Made by a program: the position numbers and the translations under genes. A model generated the notes under the pieces. It was not told the DNA's origin. It did not search any database and saw only the letters and a list, made by a program, of their open reading frames with translations. From contig OZ004582.1 of assembly GCA_963924555.1 (NCBI GenBank), positions 7,626,001 to 7,690,000 of the forward strand: DNA of 64,000 nucleotides, read 5' to 3'. Positions within the stretch are counted from its first letter, which is position 1, and every line of letters begins with the position of its first letter. This DNA is from Crambe crambe. Lineage: Eukaryota; Porifera; Demospongiae; Poecilosclerida; Crambeidae. Below are positions 23,325 through 34,082 of the stretch, piece after piece.

Positions 23325-24463
23325 TAATAATATAGGATTTTTTCCTGCTATATACTCCAGTATACATAAGAAACTACAGATTAATAATATAATAATTATT
23401 ATTCAAAATTTGTAGCATTCATTATTCATTTGTAATACTTGCGTATTAATAATTCTCATTTACATTTCGTTGACATCTTTTCGCGGTTGTAACAGTGCTT
23501 ACTCTTTACCGAACATATTGACTGGTTATAACAGTGGTTACCCTTTACCACTTGGTGCTGAGTAGATGGAGCAGCAGACAAAGAAGAAAAGATATGAACT
23601 TATCACTTAGCTACTTTTATATAAATTGGGGTGGAGCAGCATTCTGATTCAGGGTCCAGTTGTAACTTGTAAGTCTTAACCAGCTTCATCTATTGTAGGG
23701 TCCTCTGCTGTATCAGTTGCTTCTCTATCAGTGTCCTGTTAACGTTGATTCTGATATTAAAAAGTGGATGTCTGCATCTATACTGCCACAAAGCACAAAA
23801 CTAGAGATAATTACAGTCCAGATCCTATATATTCTACAAAGTATTTGAATGGTTGTAACCTGTCGCTTTAAAACCGAGTGGGTTAAAAGTCATCCATGGT
23901 TGCATTAGTGTCTGAGGATTGGGGTTTATTATAAGGCATGTGCCCCTATTTGCTCCTAATGACATTAAGAAGCAAAGTTAGGGCTTCAAAAGAGTTCCCC
24001 CACTCATAATTATTTCTTCTATGTAGATATCTCAAGATACCCTCAGTGGTGTTTGAGTATGTTTGCTAAGCAAAGGTCTTTCTTTTTGAGGACACAGGGA
24101 TGACTCTACAGAAACTCATCTGCAAACAGCTCCTCAAAATGCTTTGTACACCTCCAAGACCATTCAAAACAAAATGATTAGCCATAATATAATACAGTAG
24201 GTAGTGGAATCCAGAATTGAATTGTTAAAGAGATAAAAGATGCAAGGTATTTCACCATTTATGATACCTTTTTTGGATCATATCATGCAGGTAGGGTAGC
24301 TAAGAGTAGGCCTATTATGAAACATTTTCATTTTAGGGCTGCATGCCATGCCATTATTTGCTGTAAAATTTTTACTTGTTGCTAACTGAGCATGCGCTTG
24401 GCGCTTTCCTATTTCCGGTGCAAGAAACTCAGATAGTCTCGCAGGCCAGACTTTTAGTTGTGC
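23325..24463. other. intergenic region before the tandem array
   Basis: No gene supported. At 23490-23560 there are two boxes (GTGCTTACTCTTTACCGAAC and GGTTACCCTTTACC) similar to the pair at 33030-33090, 42535-42590 and 54215-54272 inside the array. The last 100 bp (GAGCATGCGCTTGGCGC...TTTCCGGTGC) are unlike the 5' flanks of the other three copies and presumably hold the U1 promoter. Confidence 0.5.
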
Positions 24464-27400
24464 ATGGCTGACCCCCTACACAGAGCTGTCCAGTCAGAAA
24501 ACGTGGAGGAGGTCAGGAAACTCTTACGGAGTGGCGAGTGTGATGTAAATTCCACTGATTCCCAACTATGGACTCCCTTGCATCATGCTTGCGCTCAAGG
24601 TAACGTCAGTCTAGTTGAGGTATTGATTCGTGAGTACAATGCTGATGTTAATGCTCGTGATGATGAAAATGACACACCACTCCATGTAGCTGCTGCTGCG
24701 GGGAAAGAAGAAGTTGCATTGGTTTTGATCAAAGAGTTTGGTTGTGACCCCAACATCAAAGGTCATCTAGATGGATCACTGCTACATTCTGCATGTGAAG
24801 GAGGTAGCGTCGCTCTAGTTCGGACTTTGATCGTTGATCACAATGCTGATGTTAATGCTCATGATAATAATAATGACACACCACTCCATTTAGCTGCTGC
24901 TGAAGGGAAAAAAGAAGTTGCATTGCTTTTGATCAAAGAGTTTGGTTGTGACCCCAACATCAAAGGTCATCTTGGTAGATCACTGCTACATTCTGCATGT
25001 GAAGGAGGTAGTGTTGGTCTAGTTCGGACTTTGATCCTTGAACACAATGCTGATGTTAATGCTCATGACGATAAAAATGACACGCCACTCTATTTAGCTG
25101 CTGCTTTTGGGCAAGAAGAAGTTGCATTGCTTTTAATCAAAGAGTTTGGTTGTGACCCCAACATCAAAGGTGAGCTTGGTAGATCACTGCTACATTCCGC
25201 ATGTGTAGGAGGTAGCGTCTTTCTCATTCCGACTTTGATCCTTGAACATAATGCTGATGTTAATGCTCGTGATGATGATAATGACACACCACTCCATTTA
25301 GCTGCTGCTCAAGGGAAAAAAGAAGTTGCATTGTTTTTGATCAAAGAGTTTGGTTGTGACCCCAACATCAAAGGTCATCTTGGTAGATCCCTGCTACATC
25401 GTGCATGTGAAGAAGGTAGTGTCAATCTTGTTCGGACTTTGATCCTTGAACACAATGCTGATGTTAATGCTCGTGATGATGAAAATGACACACCACTCCA
25501 TGTAGCTGCTGCTGCGGGGAAAGAAGAAGTTGCATTGCTTTTGATCAAAGAATTAGGTTGTGACCCCAACATTAAAGGTGATCTTGGTAGATCACTGCTA
25601 CATTCTGCATGTGAAGGCGGTAGCGTTGGTCTAGTTCGGACTTTGATCCTTGAACACAATGCTGATGTTAATGCTCTTGATGATAATAATGACACACCAC
25701 TCCATTCAGCTGCTGCTGAAGGGAAAGAAGAAGTTGCATTGCTTTTAATCAAAGAGTTTGGTTGTGACCCCAACATCAAAGGTGATCTTGGTAGATCACT
25801 GCTACATTCCGCATGTGAAGGAGGTAGTGTCGGTCTAGTTCGGACTTTGATCCTTGAACACAATGCTGATGTTAATGCTCGTGATGATGATAATAACACA
25901 CCACTCCATTTAGCTGCTGCTGAAGGGAAAAAAGAAGTTGCATTGCTTTTGATCAAAGAGTTTGGTTGTGACCCCAACATCAATGGTGAGCTTGGTGCGT
26001 CACTGCTACATTCCGCATGTGAAGGAGGTAGTGTCGGTCTAGTTCGGACTTTGATCCTTGAATACAATGCTGATGTTAATGCTCGTGATGATGAAAATGA
26101 CACACCACTCCATTTAGCTGCTGCTCAAGGGGAAAAAGAAGTTGCATTGCTTTTGATAAAAGAGTTTGGTTGTGACCCCAACATCAAAGGTGATCTTGGT
26201 AGATCACTGCTGCATTCCGCATGTGAAGGAGGTAGTGTTGATCTAGTTCGGACTTTGATCCTTGAACACAATGCTGATATTAATGCTCGTGATGATAGCA
26301 ATCGCACACCGCTTGATTGGGCAACTATACATGGGAAGAAGGAAGTTGCATCCATTTTAATTAATGAATTTAGTTCCAACAAAGACACTGAAGGTAAATA
26401 TAAGTTAAGTCAAGTAATAGACACTTGTATGATACTCATTATCTGTAACTCTTCTTTTAGCCGACTCACTCCATGTTGAAATGACCTCCCCTGATGTGAC
26501 GTTCCATGGAGATCTGAAAATAACTACCATCAGCACCTCTTCAGTCACAATAAACATGAGTGATGTAGGCATCTCTCTCTCCATACCTGAAGAAGCACTG
26601 GATCCAGTAGAAAGTCAACTGAAATTGTCAGTTCAACCCTGTTTGACTGGACCGTTTGAGCTACCCCCAGACTATGAAGCAGTTAGTCCAGCCTACCTGA
26701 TACAGCCCAGAGGGAATGGGAAATTACGAAAAGATGTGAGAGTGCGTATCCAACACTGTGCTAGTCTTGAGAGTGAGGAGGACTGTGAGGACCTGGCATT
26801 TCTGTCGGCCAGCTCCACCCCAGAGTACAGGGGGCCCAGTCCGGTTTATCCCTTTAGAGAAGTCAAAGAAGCTAAGGGAATCTTCAAAGTGGGAGACCAG
26901 GAGGGAGAAATAGCTCTCAAATCTCTCCGATTATTGCGAGTGGCTAAGAGAGTCGGGATATCATCAATAGGTAAGAATTAAGAGCCAATTTCATTGTGAT
27001 ATCTATCCATTCCTATATTAAATTAAACAGAAAGTCTCTTGTGTACTGTGAGGCTGCTCAGGACTGTTGAAGAAGACGCTTTTTTCAAAGCAACATTTGT
27101 AGCCCACTTGGATCATCCCGTCTACTCAAAGGTGAGATATTTTCATTATCAGTTGATGTGTATTCCAATGTTGTGTTCTTGCAGCACTGTGAGAGAGCCA
27201 TAGCTGGTCTGCATCAAGGTGGTTCAAATAAGGGGGAAGCAAAGAGTGCCATGATCACTGCAAGGATGGTGTCTGAAGATATGATCCTCAAGACTGAGAA
27301 TTCTACAGAATGGGATGTAAAATTCAATACAGTGAATCAGGTTAGCATGATGTCTATATTTTTAACCCTCCGCACATGCATGAGAAGGCTACAGTAGTCA

Positions 27401-30400
27401 TTTCTTAATTGTGTGTGGCAAATTTTAACCTTTGAGACAGATATTAACACAAGTGTAGGCTCTAACTCTTTCAGATATTTCAGCTTCAAACAGCCAGCTT
27501 CTACTGTGATGTTCCAAATAATGCACACCCACATTTGTCCTACATATAATTGCCCCTCCTCGAATAGTTTCACTAGGCATTTGACCCCCCTTGAATTAAA
27601 CCCTGAACATTACATGTTCTCTGCATGTACTGTACTGCAGTGTGGAGGGTTTGCACTTTAGTGCTTTGTAATCTCTAGCAATCTAAATGGGATATCGATG
27701 TCATTTGATACAGATTTCAAAGAAGGGAATACTTTTCCCTGAAGGTGTTGATGCCAACCCCCTTGACTATCCTCCCATGATCACCGTCTCTGGAGAGAAG
27801 ACCTCGTCTATGAGTGCTGGTCCACCAAAACTACTTGTGATTGGACTGGACAGGGAGTGCAGCTTCAACCTTATCTCTATACCAGGTGAGGCATGATGAC
27901 AACCAACCATGATTTAAACCATAGAGGTCTAGTTGGAAGCCATAGTCTAAAGCTACAGTGGATTGCAACAGAACACCAAACCTAAAATTTACATAGCCTC
28001 CATTCAAAGGGTTTATCATGGCTTTTGGTTTGGTGTTCTGTTCCCAGTACTGTAGACTTCAGGATGGTTGTCCATAAGGAATGAGAAATAGGTAGTTACA
28101 ATCTGGACCATGTGTTAAGATAACTATTTTAATTTTGTACAGATGATCTTGATGATGAAGCAGGCATGAAAGAGTTCATGGAAGGAGTTCAAAAGGCCAT
28201 CGCTAAAAGTGGAAAGATTGATCGAAAATTAGCGCATTTCATGTTCGTTGGTCCCACAGGTTCGGGGAAGAGTTCATTGATGGATCGCCTGCTTGGCAGA
28301 CAAAGAAAGAAGTTTTCTGCTTCCACTGGTGTATGTGACACCGTCGTCATCGTAGACATTTCTGTCACCAACCCTTCCACTTTCCACCCGGTTATGATAC
28401 TGGATGGTGACACTTGGAAAGAAATAGAATGTGATGTGTCGTATGTGAGACAGCTGGGGCAGGAGAGTGTAAATGTCAAAAATCCTCCTGAGAATCCTCT
28501 TTCTAAGCCCACCGAAAAGAGAGCCCACACACGTGCTTCTGCACAACCTGATCCTGCGAGGAAGGTAGGTTCAGTTCGAGTTGCAAAACCACACTCCAAA
28601 AGGAAGAATGCACCAGTATCTTTTCCAAAACAAAAGCTAAAAATTGGTACGATTATTTCCTCTGAAAATATATATTCAGTCATCAAGAAGTACGGCTTTC
28701 GTAGGGTTAAAAAGTACCTGAAGAAAACCTGTTCCCTGTATCTCAGGGACACCGGAGGTCAGGTGGAGTTCCAGGAAATGTTACCTCTCTTGATCTTTGG
28801 CTCGTCCATTTTCTTTTTTGTTTTTCGACTTGACCTCGACTTCAAGGGCAAGTTATGTGTCGAGTACAGGATGAGTGCTAACAAGTCGATAAATTGCTAC
28901 ACCTCCTCCATCACCACTGAAGAAGCCTTACTCCAGTGTCTCACTAGTGTGTATGCCATGGACACGTCAGAGGAAGACAGTGTCAAGACACACAAGCCCA
29001 TGGTCTTCATCATCGGCACTCACAAGGATAGGCTCGGTTCTGAAGCTGAAAGCATCATCAAGATAGATCACTTGAATCAACATCTAGATTCCATCATACA
29101 GAGCAATGGCTTTCGAGATCTAGTCCAGTATGCTGGTGATGATCACAACGTCATGTTTGCAGTGGACAACACTTCCGATAGTGAAGAAGACTTCCAGAAG
29201 ATTCGATTGAATGTTAACCGCCTTATCAACACTCGTAAAGAGTTCAGCATCGAGTACCCGATCAACTACCTCTTGTTCTGCCTCGACCTCCAAAATATGA
29301 AACAGAGTATCTTGACCCTGGACGAATGCAAAGACCTTGCAGCCCAACATGGTATTGAAGAGGACCAGGTGTCTCACCTCTTGCGTTTCCTCCACATCAG
29401 AATTGGTGTTGTTCGATACTTTGACATAACAGGCTTGAAGCACATCATCGTCAAAGAGCCCCAAGTTCTCTTTGACAAGATCACCGATCTCCTTGTTAAA
29501 ACCTTTTCTGGTGAGTTCCTTAGAACAAGTGAGGTGCTTGATTTCAGAAAGAAGGGTATACTTGCAGCATCAGCCTTTGAAAATGTGGTGAGTAGTGATG
29601 ATAAGATCAAGCCCAATGAGTTTCTTCAACTCCTTGTTCATCTCCGCATCGTCACTCCTCTTGTTACACCTGGAGACAAAGAAGACCAGGAAAAGAGGTA
29701 CTTCATTCCGTGTGTTCTAAACCATGTCCCAGAGTCCAAAAGAGACACAGTGACCGATATTCTACCACTTTTATTCAAGTTCAAGTGTGACCATTGCCCG
29801 AAGGGTATCTTTGGTGTCTTATCTACTCACCTTATAACCCCAGAGAAGGCTGAAAGCGAAGAAGTCGGTACGAAATTCGTTCTAATCCATGACAAAATCT
29901 TTAAAGATCAGGTGTCCTTTGAGGTCCACTCCCCTTGGGAGGAGCAAGACGAGATGTCCTTGAAAGTCTACTCTACCCACTTGGAAGTGAAATTCTTTCC
30001 CTTTTCATCCGATGACGATCGCGATACTCCCCTGAAAGAAGTGTGCAATAACGTGCGTCAGATCCTGGAGAAGTCAATCCTCAGATCCTTGAAGGACCTC
30101 CATTACAGCAAAGAGAAGCTCGAGCCCATGACATGCTTCAAGTGTGAACATTGTACTCAAATGCATCCTGTGAAGACAGGAAGAACTCACCACAAGATAC
30201 ACTGTAACAAAGCTCGTGAAAGAAGTCGCATCCCACTCAATGGAAGATGCTGGTACAATGAAGATCAGTCCATTTTTAAGCATAGATCCCCTTGTGTAGG
30301 AAACAGTATGTTGAGCTTATTACACTTGAATGTGTAAAGGTATTATAATTATATTATGCAGATCCATCCTCATGTGATCCATGTAAGGACCCTCCTCCCA

Positions 30401-31056
30401 GCAAAAGGAGAAAACAAGAACTAGAGATGTTACAGACACATGCACAGTCTATTGGACAAAGCAGTCATCCTGGCTTCATTTGTGAGTTAGCTAGTAACAA
30501 AATTTATATGTTCTGTACCTCTGTGGTTTCAGATCAAGAAACCCTTCCTCTCTGTGTGCGGCCCTACTTGGAGCGGCGGTTTGACTGGGACCATGGAAGG
30601 GTGGAGAAGGACCTCTCTGAAATAGCAAAACACTTGGACAATTGGGAAGAGATTGCTCCTCACTTGGAACTGGATCCAATTGATATTCACGATATCAAAG
30701 AGAAACATCAGAACAAACCTTCCTTACAAAGGTGTGTCATGAAAATAGTAATTGAAAATTGTCTCTATGATTATTGATTTCGTTCAGGCAAGCAGCTTTA
30801 AGGACATGGAAGAATAAGTGTGGCCTTCAGCTTCAGGATACATACAAGAACCTATTGGCAGTATTTGTAGAGGCTGAACAGAGTCAGTGTGCTCAGGCTG
30901 TTTGTGAAGTCCTTGGAAAGAGACGTATGTTTGACCAAGTGGTCTCAGTGGCATCATCAATGCATTGCTATTGCATATTATGCAGATCCAGACTCATGCG
31001 ATTGTTCCAAATTGCCTTCATGTGAAGATCCTTCCCCCAGCAAGAGGAGAAAATAA
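24464..31056 (+). CDS. U1: ankyrin-ZU5-Roc-COR-death domain protein (donor of exon 6 lost)
   Basis: Exons: 24464-26393, 26461-26970, 27031-27131, 27185-27340, 27714-27885, 28143-30263, 30362-30481, 30533-30731, 30788-30924, 30986-31056; about 1838 aa if all are joined. Residues 1-640 hold 19 ankyrin repeats arranged as 68-residue pairs (LLHSACEGGSVGLVRTLI / TPLHLAAAEGKKEVALLLIKE). Residues about 648-760 are ZU5 (VEMTSPDVTF...VGISLSIPEEAL), followed by a beta-rich, possibly UPA-like part. The Roc GTPase has P-loop GPTGSGKS (993-1000), DTGGQ (1159) and THKD (1249). COR follows with winged-helix-like segments, then CFKCEHC (1621). A death domain (EIAKHLDNWEEIAPHLEL...ALRTWKNKCGLQ) and a basic tail SKRRK end it. 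Exons 6 and 7 would join at GAAG|GTCAGT, but U1 reads GAAG|ATCAGT. Read-through stops at 30337, giving a form without the death domain. Likely a GTP-switched signalling or immune receptor (inferred). Confidence 0.85.
27475..27549 (+). other. U1 candidate alternative terminal exon in intron 4
   Basis: After a pyrimidine-rich CTAACTCTTTCAG acceptor, a phase-0 frame (IFQLQTASFYCDVPNNAHPH...) runs 24 codons to a stop. It would follow exon 4 directly and end the protein before the GTPase. The same frame is open in U2 (37576-37641), U3 (49490-49555) and U4 (59905-59970), there with 21 codons. Expression unknown. Confidence 0.35.
27960..28050. repeat. U1 intron-5 inverted-repeat element (shortened)
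   Basis: AGAACACCAAACC and GGTTTGGTGTTCT face each other. It is a truncated relative of the longer hairpin element at 38246-38368. Confidence 0.6.
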
Positions 31057-31174
31057 AAAAACCAGAGAACTCACTGAACATGCACTTTTCTTCATCACTC
31101 TTATAATGATCTTTTTTCCTTTGATTCTATATCGTCAGGTATTTTACATGCTACATTAAAATAATATTGTGTAA

Positions 31175-31250
31175 TCTAAAAACAAAGCTTGTGAAAGAAG
31201 TCTCATCCCACTCAATGGAAGATATTGGTACGATGAAGGTCAGTCCCCTT
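31175..31250 (+). pseudogene. U1 duplicated fragment of the Roc-COR exon end
   Basis: AAACAAAGCTTGTGAAAGAAG...GGTACGATGAAGGTCAGTCC copies the last about 65 bp and the donor of exon 6 (30205-30270), with a few changes. This copy keeps GAAG|GTCAGT, which the true exon 6 of U1 has lost. The same fragment follows the U4 gene (from 63949). Confidence 0.8.
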
Positions 31251-31550
31251 GTGTATGTTGACCTTATTACACTTGAATGTGTAAAGGATATACTAGCCTT
31301 GCATGTCCAGCCCTTACTGAGTGAAGTAGAATTTTTGTGGTTTAATGTCATACTGTAACCCATAATTTCAAACCACTGAAAGATAAAAAGCCCAATATAA
31401 CCCATTACCATGGCAATCAACCACAGGAGTCCTTCTGTTGACAAATCCTTACTGATAGTGTTACACATAATTGTAATCTCTCCTTAGAAACTCGTCCACC
31501 TCCTACAGTTGCTGAGTTTCTTGCACCATTTTTCTATTTATGGCCTTTTC

Positions 31551-31626
31551 AACTCCCTTGATGAACTCTTTCATGTGTGGGCGGGTTCAGGATGAAGCAG
31601 GCATGAAAGAGTTTGTCGAAGGAGTT
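31551..31626. repeat. U1 inverted repeat made of Roc-exon start sequence
   Basis: 31551-31575 is antisense to the start of Roc exon 6 (reads AACTCCCTTGATGAACTC) and 31602-31626 is a sense copy (CATGAAAGAGTTTGTCGAAG). The 25-nt arms can pair with few mismatches across a 26-nt loop. Confidence 0.75.
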
Positions 31627-31735
31627 ATCGCTAAAAGTGGAAAGAATGCATTGATATGCATTCTATGTTCCGTTGGTCCACATGTTTGTTCAGAGTTGGT
31701 CCACGGGTTCAGGGGAAGGTTCCATCTTATTTTCA
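31591..31735 (+). pseudogene. U1 relic of a second Roc domain start
   Basis: GATGAAGCAGGCATGAAAGAG... and GCTAAAAGTGGAAAGAATGC repeat the opening of exon 6, followed by a broken version of the CATTCCATGTTCGTTGGTCC P-loop lead-in. The GKS codons are gone. It lies just upstream of death-domain module B, as if a second Roc-COR gene had lost its middle. Confidence 0.75.
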
Positions 31736-31763
31736 TAGTACTATGGTTGTCCATTTTCTCCAG

Positions 31764-32711
31764 TTGTTGACTATCCATCGTACATATCCTCCCTACCTGC
31801 CTGTGCCCACCCCCTCCTGGAGCAACGGTTGCACTGGGACCATAAGGGAGTGGATCAAGACCTGAACACTATAGCAGATCACATGCTGGACTGGGAGAAG
31901 AAGCTCTCCACTCCTCTGAAACTGACTACAACTGAAATACATGATGTCAAATTTTTGTACTCTGACCCTGTTCTCCTGAGGTAAGATAGAGGCAGCTGCT
32001 GAGCAATGAATTTGAGCATTCCCTTTTCTTTTTCTTTTCTTTTTTTATTGCAAAAAAAACTTTCCCCATGCAATTTCCCACTGCATGGAAGTTGAATTCA
32101 TGCTAGGCCTCCACCGATTATTCTATTCTCTTATTTCTCAAATTTTTACTCTCTTTGTCCATTGTCCATGCCAGCATAGCTACACATGCTTGACTATTAC
32201 TGATAAAGACATAATCCTAAAGTGAGAATTCTCGTGAAAATGAAATTATCCAATAAGGAAAAGTTGGAGCAGCAAGAGTAAAATGTAGTTGTGCAATTTG
32301 CAATGAGGAACAGGAAGAAGTGTTCGGCCCATCAGTATGATGCAAATTTTGACTTTGTTTCCGCTTTCTCTCCTATTATTCTAAAAAACAAACTAAGTCT
32401 TTAAAAAATATGCTAGCATATTAATTTTATCAAGGCCTAAATCATACATGTCTATAAGCAGGACTTATTTGTGTGCAGGAGAGCAGTGTTGAGGAAGTGG
32501 AAGGAGAAGGAAGGTCTGCATGCCACCTACGGGAACCTGTTGAGGGCGTGTTGTGAGGGAGGAGACACAAGTACTGCTCAACTCATCTGTGACACACTGA
32601 GGGAGAAGACGAAGGAGGAGGGCAAGTATTCAACCACTTGAATCCAACCACACTACTTGTTGACTCTCGTAATCTATGTCCCATTCAGCACCTCTTCATT
32701 GGAACTACTAG
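31764..32711 (+). CDS. U1 death-domain module B (three exons)
   Basis: Exons 31764-31980, 32479-32621 and 32689-32711 (TAG) encode ...HPLLEQRLHWDHKGVDQDL..., NTIADHMLDWEKKLSTPLKL and AVLRKWKEKEGLHATYGNLL, a death domain distinct from module A at 30533-30924. The first acceptor (TTCTCCAG) is phase 1, the same phase as the end of the Roc-COR exon, so it could be joined to that exon as an alternative C-terminus. The donor after 32621 is GC (GG|GCAAGT); U2 and U3 have GT there. Ends in APLHWNY. It may be an alternative last exon set or the remnant of a separate gene. Confidence 0.6.
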
Positions 32712-33091
32712 CGAATGAGAAGATTATTGATCCTCCTGTGACATGGCTTCCTCTACAGCTGGTTAAATTTTATACGTCTATGCTATTTCGATTCTGGCCG
32801 GGTTCTTTGGGTCTTTCTGGACCTGACATTTTTTCCGTGTACTGTGTTACTCTATTCTTTTTGGATTCATTTGTTATTGTTCTCATTGTTGTTGTTATCA
32901 TTGTCATTATTGTTGTTATTGTCATCATCTTATTATTGTTGCTACATGTGACATTGTTGTCATTTCATCATATCTTCTTGTTTATCATTGTTATTGTTCT
33001 TACATTGACTTCCTACTCATCGTTATAGCGTTTGTAGCAATGCTTACCCTTTACCAAACGACATTGTGACGGTATCTACCCTTTACCAATC
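32712..33091. other. U1 spacer after module B
   Basis: Low-complexity GTT/ATT-rich tract (32875-33000) followed by the two-box CTTACCCTTTACC / CTACCCTTTACC motif just before the short ORF. No gene seen. Confidence 0.5.
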
Positions 33092-33472
33092 ATGTCAGCT
33101 CTGAAGCTGCACTGGCTGCTGAGGAGAGGGAGCAGTGGGTTCCGCAAGAGACTGAGAGAAGAGTTAGTTAGGACCCAGAAAGAGGTCACCAAGCAGAGAG
33201 AGCATCAGTGGAGTGCCATTGAACACCTCTTGGACAAAGACAACGACCACAACAGCAGTGCAACAGATCTTCAAGACGTCTTCAGAAATAAACAGAGTGT
33301 GCACAAATTGGTATGGTATGGTACTGAAAGTGGATGCTGTGGGGAAATATTTATGTCTGTAGCAATCAATTCTGAAAAGAGATTAAGAAAATGTTTTGTA
33401 TCAGTCAACGTGATGACAGATTCCTGCAAACCTCTACAACCAGGACACCTTTCATGTGTCCCATCTGATTAA
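33092..33472 (+). CDS. U1 conserved short ORF (unknown)
   Basis: Starts ATG and is very basic and helical (MSALKLHWLLRRGSSGF, KRLREELVRTQKEVTKQRE), with the best-conserved part up to about residue 70 (DLQDVFRNKQ). Equivalent ORFs stand at the same place in U2 (42592) and U3 (54272), but the ends diverge. It may be an exon of the neighbouring peptidase relic or of module B. Not recognised. Confidence 0.35.
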   Translation: MSALKLHWLLRRGSSGFRKRLREELVRTQKEVTKQREHQWSAIEHLLDKDNDHNSSATDLQDVFRNKQSVHKLVWYGTESGCCGEIFMSVAINSEKRLRKCFVSVNVMTDSCKPLQPGHLSCVPSD

Positions 33473-33539
33473 AAATATCAAAATGAGGACACCCTTTCTA
33501 ATCCGATGTACATTCAGTTCACCCATCACCCACTCTAGT

Positions 33540-33725
33540 ACCCTTACACTCCTCTAATATGGACATTTCTTTCTGTTCCCGATAAATGACACTCTGAAAG
33601 AGGACAAACCTCTCAATAAAGGACAATCTAAAAGTACCTTTGTATATACACTCTATACAAAATAACCTCCAAAAGAGGACAACCTCTCTATAAAGGACAA
33701 AAGGCTGGGTCCCAAGTGTGTCCAT
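33540..33725. repeat. U1 CAGTGGAACCTC-family element remnant (first)
   Basis: Holds GACACTCTGAAAGAGGAC, AACCTCCAAAAGAGGACAACC and AAGGCTGGGTCCCAAGTGTG, the inner motifs of a small repeated element present several times per unit. Ends are degraded. Confidence 0.6.
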
Positions 33726-34082
33726 TATTACACTACTGTAGCTAGATAAGTGGGTAAAGGGTTTCCATCAATATTATTATGACCCCATTGTGATTTCATA
33801 TGCAGTGAGTGACCAGAAGCTTCATCCCTTTAGTGTGTACTCGAAAACATAATCTTCTTCAGGCAGGCCATTTCAGGTCTGGCTGTATGATCACCACCTC
33901 CACAACGATGTTCTGGTATTTGAGGAAAAGAATGAAAGGTTTGAAATTGGGAGGGAAAAGGCTTGATGTCATCTAATATTGGTGCAGCTGTACTGTGGAT
34001 ATTGCCATGACGAGAGATGGGAAGTATATCACTGTCAATACTAACTCACGCACATCATCTGAGGTACGTATGAAGTACTTAC

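Noticed and set aside
25375-26388. Long open frames on the minus strand within the ankyrin exons
   Set aside because: They are shadows of the 204-bp repeat: codon bias of the plus-strand ankyrin repeats keeps the reverse frame open. No protein-like family or splice context.
28143-30263. NACHT or AAA NTPase (NLR proper) for the large exon
   Set aside because: DTGGQ, THKD and the following winged-helix-like COR segments fit Roc-COR; no NACHT Walker B cluster is visible.
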